Assembly: GCA_022508685.1 (NCBI GenBank)
Contig: JAFLUS010000082.1
Span: forward strand, 1-7,734
DNA from: Prevotellaceae bacterium
GTDB lineage: Bacteria > Bacteroidota > Bacteroidia > Bacteroidales > Bacteroidaceae
DNA: 7,734 nucleotides
Reading direction: 5' to 3'
Shown: piece by piece, positions 1 through 5,250 of the stretch
Position numbering within the stretch: position 1 is the first letter of the stretch
Layout: the number at the start of each line of letters is the position of its first letter
Notes under the pieces: model-generated
What the model saw: only the letters and a program-made list of their open reading frames with translations
The model's database searches: none
Told to the model about the DNA's origin: nothing
Made by a program: the position numbers and the translations under genes

Positions 1-512
1 GCCTTGCGAGGCGGACGAGCCGCATCCTGAGTGCGATAGCCGATGCCGATGACCGACACGATGACTTCATCGTCGGGGATATTCAGCAAATGGCGAATGG
101 CATCGGCGTCGCGCAGACCGAGCACGATGGTGTCGAGACCGAGGTCGGTAGCCTTCAGCAGAAGCAGCGCGTTATGCAGACCGAGGTCGTAGATGCCCCA
201 TCCGTTACCGATTTCGTTGGTCGGCGTACCGTCGGCATTAAAGCCGACAACGTCCTTGACAAACGTCGCCACCACCAGCACCGAAGCATCCTTCACCGTC
301 GTCGGATTGTGCGACAACAGGCATGCCTTCAGCCGTTCGCGCATCTCTGCCGAAGCCACGACATGATAACGGCTCGTTTGCTGATTTTTCCACGACGGCG
401 CCTCCGTTGCGGCAGCAATCAACTGCTCGACAACGGCACGCGGCACCTCTCGCGTTGCATCGTAATTCCGCACGCTACGGCGTTCACGGATAATTTCGTC
501 AAATGTTTTCAT
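1..512 (-). CDS. Nitroreductase family protein (FMN-dependent), C-terminal end cut by window edge
   Basis: Reading the minus strand from the ATG at 512 gives 170 codons without a stop up to the window edge. The N-terminus has the flavin-binding signature of the family, ERRSVRNY at residues 10-17, followed by APSWKNQQ at 38-45. A central block, NGWGIYDLGLHNALLLLKA, and the glycine-rich VIGIGY near the visible end are also typical. Members are small homodimeric cytoplasmic FMN enzymes that reduce nitro compounds, quinones or other acceptors with NAD(P)H. The physiological substrate is usually unknown and cannot be told here. The visible end (GYRTQD followed by AARPPRK) resembles the usual C-terminal segment, so only a few residues are probably missing. 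The start is supported by an AAGGAGA Shine-Dalgarno sequence (plus-strand positions 520-526) seven bases upstream. It is transcribed away from the cysteine hydrolase gene. The family call is confident; the substrate is unassigned. Confidence 0.9.
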   Translation of the reverse strand, partial: MKTFDEIIRERRSVRNYDATREVPRAVVEQLIAAATEAPSWKNQQTSRYHVVASAEMRERLKACLLSHNPTTVKDASVLVVATFVKDVVGFNADGTPTNEIGNGWGIYDLGLHNALLLLKATDLGLDTIVLGLRDADAIRHLLNIPDDEVIVSVIGIGYRTQDAARPPRK

Positions 513-519
513 CAGTCTT

Positions 520-526
520 TCTCCTT
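520..526 (-). promoter_or_regulatory. Shine-Dalgarno site of the nitroreductase gene
   Basis: The minus strand reads AAGGAGA here, with a 7-base gap to the ATG at 512. It is the only clear Shine-Dalgarno sequence before any gene in the window. The other starts have A/T-rich leaders or almost no leader, as is common in Bacteroidetes. It fixes the start of the nitroreductase. Confidence 0.75.
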
Positions 527-549
527 ATGATAAATAAATGAATGGCGCA

Positions 550-557
550 CAAAGTTA
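550..557 (-). promoter_or_regulatory. -7 promoter element of the nitroreductase gene
   Basis: The minus strand reads TAACTTTG, an exact match to the Bacteroidetes -7 consensus TAnnTTTG. It would start transcription near 543-546 and give a leader of about 30 bases. No TTTG is seen about 20 bp upstream (around 578-581). That -33 region instead overlaps the left arm of the inverted repeat at 571-619, which suggests regulator-dependent use. The flanking sequence resembles that of the GH146-like promoter at 5101-5125. Confidence 0.6.
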
Positions 558-570
558 GCCATTTTATCGG

Positions 571-619
571 AAAACAGCATCTCCATACCCTTAAAAACAG
601 GTATGCGACATGCTGTTTT
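571..619. promoter_or_regulatory. Interrupted inverted repeat in the divergent intergenic region
   Basis: AAAACAGCAT at 571-580 is the exact reverse complement of ATGCTGTTTT at 610-619. Nested inside is a second perfect pair, CATACC at 584-589 with GGTATG at 600-605, around a 10-base loop. An alternative 8-bp pairing also exists (593-600 with 613-620). A T-run (616-621) follows the right arm, so the structure looks like a plus-strand terminator, but no plus-strand gene ends upstream. Its position over the -33 region of the nitroreductase promoter suits an operator or a cruciform-forming control site better. Function is inferred only. Confidence 0.5.
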
Positions 620-622
620 TTG

Positions 623-732
623 TTATGCATAAACCGAAAAAGGCGTGCGCATAAGCCTCATAACGCTTATGCATAAACCTAAAAACGTTTGTGCATACGC
701 CGAAACACGTTTATGCATAAGCCGAAAACGCA
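623..732. repeat. Array of five direct 22-bp repeats with palindromic core (TTATGCATAA) and A-tract
   Basis: Five head-to-tail units of exactly 22 bp occupy 623-644, 645-666, 667-688, 689-710 and 711-732. The consensus is TTATGCATAA followed by RCCGAAAAACGT; units match it at about 15 to 20 of 22 positions. GCATA at unit positions 5-9 and CC at 12-13 are invariant. The perfect 10-bp palindrome TTATGCATAA is intact in units 1, 3 and 5, exactly 44 bp apart, and degraded in units 2 and 4. The stretch 579-600 matches about 13 of 22 positions in the same register and may be an older unit. The 22-bp period is close to two helical turns, so A-tracts and palindromes sit on about the same face of the DNA. 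The array ends 15 bp before the -33 box of the cysteine hydrolase promoter. It may be a multi-site operator, a curved upstream activating region, or an iteron-like element; the sequence does not decide. Confidence 0.85.
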
Positions 733-747
733 CAAAATTCACAATTA

Positions 748-779
748 TTTGCACACATAAAAGAAAATCCATATCTTTG
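748..779 (+). promoter_or_regulatory. Bacteroidetes-type promoter of the cysteine hydrolase gene
   Basis: TTTG at 748-751 and TATCTTTG at 772-779 match the -33 (TTTG) and -7 (TAnnTTTG) consensus with a 20-bp spacer, the most complete promoter in the window. The -7 box ends four bases before the ATG at 784, so transcription should begin at or within a few bases of the start codon. The mRNA would be leaderless or nearly so. Confidence 0.75.
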
Positions 780-783
780 CCAA

Positions 784-1410
784 ATGAATAGGCTGATTCG
801 CCGACTTTGCACCCTGCTCACTGCCGCCTTGCTCTTCGGAGCCATCGCGTGCACAATGGGCAATCGCACAACACCGCTCCACGTCGACACCACTCACCTG
901 CGTAGCGGCGACCTCCTCTTTCGAATGGGCATGGGTGCAGAGAGTTACGTCGTGACAGCCATGAGCCAAGGCGAATACTCGCACGTCGGCATTGCGCTCC
1001 TCACCGACAGCGGATGGATGGTGCTGCACGCCGTGCCGGGCGAAGCCGAAGAAACAGACGGTATCGAACGGCTGAAGTGCGAACCCATCGCCACGTTCTA
1101 CGGCTGCGACCGCGCACAACGAGGAGCCACGGCGCGTGTGGCGTGCACCGACAGCATGGCACGATGTGCCGCCCTCTATGCACTGCGCAAAGTCGGTGAA
1201 GGCATCTGCTTCGACAACGACTATACTGCCGACGACAGCACACAGTTCTATTGCAGCGAACTCGTATGGCGAGCCTATCGCCACGTCGGCATCGACCTCG
1301 TCGACGACCGCCGCCACAGCCTCATCGCCGGACCGCCCCGAGACCCTGTCATCTATCCGCAGGACATTCTCGACAGCCCTCACGTCGGCAACTTGCAAAT
1401 ATTATACTGA
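784..1410 (+). CDS. YiiX/YebB-like NlpC/P60 family cysteine hydrolase (peptidase C92 type), probable lipoprotein
   Basis: This 208-residue protein starts with a basic, hydrophobic signal segment ending in GAIAC, so Cys23 is a probable SPII lipidation site; the lipobox is acceptable, not ideal. The mature part matches the permuted NlpC/P60 (papain-like) group of YiiX/YebB proteins: LRSGDLLF at 39-46, the catalytic-histidine motif YSHVGIA with His67, an FDNDY segment at 143-147, and the catalytic-cysteine motif FYCSELVW with Cys157. The length fits the family. Relatives are thought to cleave amide or thioester bonds of peptides or lipids; no substrate can be assigned. It would act at the envelope. 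The start is set by the signal peptide and by the promoter ending just upstream, with no Shine-Dalgarno sequence. A 46-bp gap without a terminator separates it from the DUF4878 gene, so co-transcription is likely. The family call is strong; lipidation is moderately supported. Confidence 0.88.
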   Translation: MNRLIRRLCTLLTAALLFGAIACTMGNRTTPLHVDTTHLRSGDLLFRMGMGAESYVVTAMSQGEYSHVGIALLTDSGWMVLHAVPGEAEETDGIERLKCEPIATFYGCDRAQRGATARVACTDSMARCAALYALRKVGEGICFDNDYTADDSTQFYCSELVWRAYRHVGIDLVDDRRHSLIAGPPRDPVIYPQDILDSPHVGNLQILY

Positions 1411-1456
1411 ACATTCTAAATTCACCTTTTTTATTAACTTTTAATCATTTAACAAC

Positions 1457-1849
1457 ATGAAGAAAATTTTGATGGGCCTCGCCCTTTGCTTCGGTGCATT
1501 CATTTTCGCATCGTGCGGACACAGCAACACGCCCGAAGGCGTAGCAGTAGCATTCAACGAAGCCATCGCTAAAGGCGACGCTAAAAAAGTAGTTGAGTTG
1601 ATGTACCTCGACAACGATGACCAGAAGGAGCAATACCTTGAATTGTTTGAACAAGCATTCGAAGCACAAAAAGACCAACTCAAAGAAACTGCAGGTGCAA
1701 AATTCAAAGTCGTTGACACTAAACTCGACGACGACGGCACTACTGCACGCGTGACAATTGAAGCCACAATCAAAGGCGAAACCAAAAAGGAAGTTACCGA
1801 TGTAAAGCAAGATAAAGACGGTAACTGGAAAGTAGACCTTGGCAAATAA
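1457..1849 (+). CDS. Small DUF4878-like (NTF2-like) lipoprotein
   Basis: The 130-residue product has a textbook lipoprotein signal: MKKILMG, a hydrophobic stretch and the lipobox FASC, with Cys20 as the lipidated residue. The mature part begins with a helical segment (TPEGVAVAFNEAIAKGDAKKVVELMY), here quoted in pieces: TPEGVAVAFNEAI, then AKGDAKKVVELMY. It ends in beta-strand-like VTDVKQDKDGNWKVDL. This layout is that of the DUF4878 / NTF2-like lipoproteins of Bacteroidetes, whose function is unknown. No surface-export signal rich in acidic residues follows the cysteine (it reads CGHSN), so a periplasm-facing position is plausible. The leader is A/T-rich with no Shine-Dalgarno sequence. No good promoter is seen in the 46-bp gap (TAACTTTT at 1434-1441 lacks the final G and a -33 partner), so it is probably read from the promoter at 748-779. 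Its codons are visibly richer in A/T (many AAA and GAA) than those of its neighbours. Confidence 0.85.
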   Translation: MKKILMGLALCFGAFIFASCGHSNTPEGVAVAFNEAIAKGDAKKVVELMYLDNDDQKEQYLELFEQAFEAQKDQLKETAGAKFKVVDTKLDDDGTTARVTIEATIKGETKKEVTDVKQDKDGNWKVDLGK

Positions 1850-1864
1850 GCCTATCTACATTCT

Positions 1865-1915
1865 CACACAAAAAGATGGCGGATTTCCATGTGAAATCCG
1901 CCATTTCTTTGTGTG
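1865..1915. terminator. Long hairpin between convergent genes, probable bidirectional terminator
   Basis: A perfect 12-bp stem (1876-1887 with 1893-1904; left arm ATGGCGGATTTC) encloses the 5-base loop CATGT. It is extended by an outer perfect 8-bp stem (CACACAAA at 1865-1872 with TTTGTGTG at 1908-1915), the two joined by three positions with one mismatch and one wobble pair. It lies 15 bp after the DUF4878 stop and 19 bp after the minus-strand GH146-like stop. On the minus strand a TTTTT run (1870-1874) follows the inner stem; on the plus strand the run is interrupted (TTTCTTT). It should serve both genes, more classically the minus-strand one. Confidence 0.85.
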
Positions 1916-1934
1916 TACGGAAAAGACAACCGCG

Positions 1935-4900
1935 TCAATGACTGCCCATATACTGCTTGCGTCCGTTCTCGATGACGATGCCGTGAACGGGGTCGTTGAC
2001 GTCTAAACGCCGACCCGACAAATCGTAGCGGCCTGTGGTTCGGTGTCCGTCGGCAACATCTGCATGAACATCGTCGATGCCGACTGCCGCAAGGAAATCG
2101 TCGACGGACGCGACATAACCCACATAGGAAATGGTGGCTTCGTTGCGCGTTGCCGTCAGTCCGAATATCGTGGCACCATAGGCGCAGTTCCATTCGCCAC
2201 CCTTGCAATAGTCGTCCAGATTGCTCTGCGTGAGGTCCCATGCCACCACGACGTCGCCGTCGGCAGCCGTCGCCACCCGCGTGGGTGCCACTTGCGAAGC
2301 ACGGTTCATGCCGTTGAGCCACCACAGGTAACTGCGCGTTGCCGCCGTACTCAAGTTCGCACCCTTCACGACAAGGTATTTCTGCTCCGCACGCACCATA
2401 TATTTGCGTCCATCGGTGCGCATCGTCAGACACACGTTGTTGGCGCCCGTTCCGGCAGCCACGCGAATGGTGTTGGCTGCAGCGTCGTAAGTGAACTTGT
2501 CAGCACCGACGCGTGCCGCATCGCCCGTCGTCCAGTCGGTGCAGACGAAGCGGTAGTTGTTGCGTCCGTAATGGCGCAGCAGACGCAGGGCATACAGACC
2601 GGGAATGAGCGTCGTGCCTGTGGCTTCGAAGCGGCACACGATTTTCGCCTTCGGCTTGCCGTCGCTCGCCGTCAGCATGGCGGTGGGGACGGGATATTCT
2701 TCGTTGTAGAAACCATGTTCGTCAGCCAACGAATGGGCAGCAGGTACGCTGATGTCAGCCAATCGTTCGCCGTCGATGAAGAGCGTGCCCACACGTCCGC
2801 GGTCGGCCGTCGTGAGCCGCACCATCACGCTCACGCTGTCGGTCTCGCCTTCCGTCGCCAGCGTATATTCGAACCATCCGCCAGCCTGTGCGTCGCGATA
2901 GAATTCGCCATTGTACGAACCTTTGCCCGAATCGGCAGAGTAGCGGCCTTCGTGCCCTGCCTCGCTCTGTTGCTCACCCGTACCGACGTAGTCGAGCGTG
3001 CGTTCCTCGAGCAGCGCAGCCTCGGCATCGGCACGCCCCATGTCGGAATTGGCGAAGGCTTCCTCCGTCTGTTGGTAGAAATAGCAGCAGTAGCGGGCGT
3101 GATGAATCGTGTAGAACGGCACGAGCGTGAGCGTACCCCATTTGCCTCGGTCGACGCGCAGCGAAAATTGCAAAGACGCAGTCTGCTCAATGCGTTCCAG
3201 CACTTTCGAGCGTTCGCCGATGAGCAACGGCGACGACGACAGCGACAACGAACGTGCACGACTGCCGGGTGCATGGTCCATGCGTCCTTCGCCGCCATAT
3301 TCGTTTTGCAGCGCTTCGTAAGGCAATGCCGACGTTTCGGCTTCCGCTTCCGACGTTGCCGTCGTGGCTGCAGCCAGCAGAATGGGGCCATACTTGAAGG
3401 CGATGTAGTCCGTCAGATTGGGACAGGTTTCGTAGCGCAACGCCATTGGCAGCGACACTTCCACCACGTCGCCGACAGCCCATGTGCGACGGATGCCGAC
3501 ATAAGATGCAACGCCCACTTGTGCATCAGTCTCCATGCTGACGCCGTTGACGCGCACGTCGAATGCAGCCGTCGTCCATGCCGGATGGCGCACTGCCAAC
3601 GTGTAGGTGCCGGCGCGGTCGATGGTGATAGTGGTAGCGGGTACGTAGGGAAATTGCGTCGTCTGCGTCACGCCGAAATGTTCGGACTGCAGCACCGACG
3701 GCGTGAAGAGATTGACGTAGAGCGTTTCGTTGTCGTCGGAGTGCGTATAGATGAAGTGTCCGTATTTGCCATGGTTCTCCATGCCCGTACCGACGCAGCA
3801 CCACATTCCCTGATTGACTTGCGAATAGATGCGGTAGCCTTGCGGACGCAACGTCGTGAAGTACACGTATCCGCCTGTCGCAGGGTCTTGCGTCGAGAGG
3901 ATATGGTTCCACAGCGTCGATTCGTAGAAATCGGCATAGCGGGCATCGTGCGTTTCGTCGAAAAGGTTTTCGCTGAGTTTGAGCATGTTGTTGCTGTTGC
4001 AACTTTCGGGTCCGTCAAGGTTGTCGATGTATTGGGATGCCCGACTGGCTGCAAGGAAATGCTCGCTCACGCTGTTGCCGCCGATGCAGACCGTGCGGTT
4101 GTCTGCCACGTCTTGCCAGAAGTTGTGGGCTGCCGTGCGATAGGTGGGCGACGGCGTCAGCCCCGAACGCACTTCCTCCTGCCACACACGTTCAAATCCG
4201 ATGAACTTCGGCACCTGCGTGTTGGCATGCTGTCCGTCGAGAAACGTGCGGTTGAGCGTCTGCATGCCGTTGATTTCGTACTGATGCGAATACTTCCTTG
4301 CCGCATTGAGATATTTGATGTCGCCAAACAGCCGGTAGGCATCGGCGAGCGTTTCGTTCATGCCCCCATGTTCCCAGCCGAGAATGTCCTGCATCTGCGC
4401 ATCCGACAACTTGCCGACCACTTCCACGCTCCAGTCGGCAAGTTTGCGAAAGAGCGTGCGAGCCCGTTCGCTGCCCGTGTAGAGCCACGCATCGCGCAGT
4501 CCGGCAAGCACCTTGTGCTGACAATAGAACGGCACCCAACCGCCATACTGCTTGAATGGCGCAGTGTTGCCGGCATAGAGCGACGTCCACACGTTGTTGA
4601 TGGGTTGTCCGCCGATGAAACCCGCCATTCCCTGCGTGTTGCCGTCGTAGACCGACTGGCAGTCGTTCAGCACGTCGAGCATGTAGTCCAACCGCTCGCG
4701 CAACTGCGACTGCATCGCCGCGTCGTCGGTAGCCGCACAAGCAAGAGCGAGTGCCGTGAGATAGTGTCCGCCCACATGCCCTTCGAGCGACCAGTCGGGC
4801 TGTCCCCAGTTGGGAAACGACGGATGAAGCGCAAGCCAATTGGCATAACGTCCCGACGTCAGTCCCGCTTGCCGCACGAACGGCGTGAGCAGACGGTCGA

Positions 4901-5072
4901 CGTCATAGTCGAGCAACAGCCGGTTGTTGGTTTCCATTGCCGTGCGCATGGGCGATTCCAGCAGTTTCACTTCCGACAGGGCAAAGTGTTGCGGATAGAT
5001 GTCAGTCTGCGCCTGTACACGTGTGGCGACAGCAAGGAGCAGCAATGCGCCAAGAGTAGAAAAGCATTTCAT
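1935..5072 (-). CDS. Secreted GH146-like (GH127 clan, DUF1680) beta-L-arabinofuranosidase, multidomain
   Basis: The 1045-residue protein begins with a signal peptide ending VQA at 19-21 (cleavage before Gln22). The alpha/alpha-barrel catalytic domain covers about 28-450. It carries VDRLLTPF (58-65), GHVGGHYLTA (98-107), HGGMNETLADAY (235-246), HANTQVPK (282-289), GGNSVSEHF (331-339), GPESCNSNNMLKL (354-366) and MWCCVGTGMENHGKY (423-437). By comparison with GH127 HypBA1, Glu337 is the likely acid/base, Cys425 the nucleophile, and Glu356, Cys358, Cys425 and Cys426 the zinc ligands; all are present. A beta-sandwich follows (about 455-550), then a segment with PFYTIHHARYCCYFYQ (652-667) like DUF4986, then a DUF6805-like domain (about 675-833). 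An unrecognised domain (about 838-990) and a tail with YDLSGRRL (1016-1023) end the protein. Expected action is release of beta-L-arabinofuranose from plant glycans in the periplasm or at the surface. No Shine-Dalgarno sequence precedes the ATG at 5072. GH146 rather than GH127 is inferred from remembered Bacteroides sequences. Confidence 0.88.
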   Translation of the reverse strand: MKCFSTLGALLLLAVATRVQAQTDIYPQHFALSEVKLLESPMRTAMETNNRLLLDYDVDRLLTPFVRQAGLTSGRYANWLALHPSFPNWGQPDWSLEGHVGGHYLTALALACAATDDAAMQSQLRERLDYMLDVLNDCQSVYDGNTQGMAGFIGGQPINNVWTSLYAGNTAPFKQYGGWVPFYCQHKVLAGLRDAWLYTGSERARTLFRKLADWSVEVVGKLSDAQMQDILGWEHGGMNETLADAYRLFGDIKYLNAARKYSHQYEINGMQTLNRTFLDGQHANTQVPKFIGFERVWQEEVRSGLTPSPTYRTAAHNFWQDVADNRTVCIGGNSVSEHFLAASRASQYIDNLDGPESCNSNNMLKLSENLFDETHDARYADFYESTLWNHILSTQDPATGGYVYFTTLRPQGYRIYSQVNQGMWCCVGTGMENHGKYGHFIYTHSDDNETLYVNLFTPSVLQSEHFGVTQTTQFPYVPATTITIDRAGTYTLAVRHPAWTTAAFDVRVNGVSMETDAQVGVASYVGIRRTWAVGDVVEVSLPMALRYETCPNLTDYIAFKYGPILLAAATTATSEAEAETSALPYEALQNEYGGEGRMDHAPGSRARSLSLSSSPLLIGERSKVLERIEQTASLQFSLRVDRGKWGTLTLVPFYTIHHARYCCYFYQQTEEAFANSDMGRADAEAALLEERTLDYVGTGEQQSEAGHEGRYSADSGKGSYNGEFYRDAQAGGWFEYTLATEGETDSVSVMVRLTTADRGRVGTLFIDGERLADISVPAAHSLADEHGFYNEEYPVPTAMLTASDGKPKAKIVCRFEATGTTLIPGLYALRLLRHYGRNNYRFVCTDWTTGDAARVGADKFTYDAAANTIRVAAGTGANNVCLTMRTDGRKYMVRAEQKYLVVKGANLSTAATRSYLWWLNGMNRASQVAPTRVATAADGDVVVAWDLTQSNLDDYCKGGEWNCAYGATIFGLTATRNEATISYVGYVASVDDFLAAVGIDDVHADVADGHRTTGRYDLSGRRLDVNDPVHGIVIENGRKQYMGSH

Positions 5073-5100
5073 GGAGAATAGGTGTTAAATGGTTCGTATG

Positions 5101-5108
5101 CAAATTTA
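5101..5108 (-). promoter_or_regulatory. -7 promoter element of the GH146-like gene
   Basis: The minus strand reads TAAATTTG, an exact TAnnTTTG match, 28 bases before the ATG at 5072. Transcription should start near 5094-5098 and leave a leader of roughly 25 bases. No TTTG is found 19-21 bp upstream, so an activator may be needed. The surrounding sequence to 5125 closely resembles that of the nitroreductase promoter (550-574). Confidence 0.6.
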
Positions 5109-5131
5109 CGCCATTTATCTGAAATAGCCGT

Positions 5132-5172
5132 CCGAAGCGCACGAAATTTTGCTCTTCGGCGCACGTTTTTTG
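5132..5172. repeat. Short direct and inverted repeats between the divergent GH promoters
   Basis: GCGCACG occurs at 5137-5143 and again at 5159-5165, exactly 22 bp apart, each followed by an A/T run ending in TTTTGC or TTTTTTGC. The first copy lies within the arms CCGAAG (5132-5137) and CTTCGG (5154-5159), an inverted repeat with a 16-base centre. The element sits between the -7 boxes of the two glycoside hydrolase genes, where an operator would be expected. It is short and may be chance. Confidence 0.35.
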
Positions 5173-5204
5173 CCACTCATCGCAAATGTGTCAATGCTTT
5201 TTCG

Positions 5205-5212
5205 TATCTTTG
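5205..5212 (+). promoter_or_regulatory. -7 promoter element of the GH31 gene
   Basis: TATCTTTG matches TAnnTTTG exactly and lies 38 bases before the ATG at 5251. The implied transcription start near 5216-5219 leaves a leader of about 30-35 bases without a Shine-Dalgarno sequence. The nearest upstream TTTG (5169-5172) is 32 bp away, too far for a -33 box, so basal activity may be weak and regulator-dependent. Confidence 0.6.
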
Positions 5213-5250
5213 CTTCCGTGAATCAACACACACTAAAACAGACAATTGCA

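Noticed and set aside
90..530. A 146-codon plus-strand open frame opposite the nitroreductase gene.
   Set aside because: The minus-strand nitroreductase reading has family motifs and a Shine-Dalgarno sequence; the plus-strand product is Arg/His-rich without recognisable features.
623..732. The 22-bp repeats considered as a CRISPR array.
   Set aside because: The units are contiguous with no unique spacers, are shorter and more degenerate than CRISPR repeats, and no cas gene is present.
978..1392. The string CACGTCGGCA recurring three times in the cysteine hydrolase gene.
   Set aside because: Each copy encodes His-Val-Gly in the same frame with favoured codons, so it reflects codon preference, not a DNA-level repeat; only the first lies in a catalytic motif.
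745..1398. A 217-codon minus-strand open frame opposite the cysteine hydrolase gene.
   Set aside because: It is again codon-aligned with the real gene and results from the same codon avoidance; it also runs into the promoter region and has no motif.
2043..5081. A 1012-codon open frame on the plus strand, antisense to nearly the whole GH146-like gene.
   Set aside because: Its codons are exactly aligned with those of the minus-strand gene, so it would be closed only by TTA, CTA or TCA codons, which this GC-rich gene avoids. The product is full of Arg, Cys and His with no recognisable motif, whereas the minus-strand gene has complete catalytic motifs.
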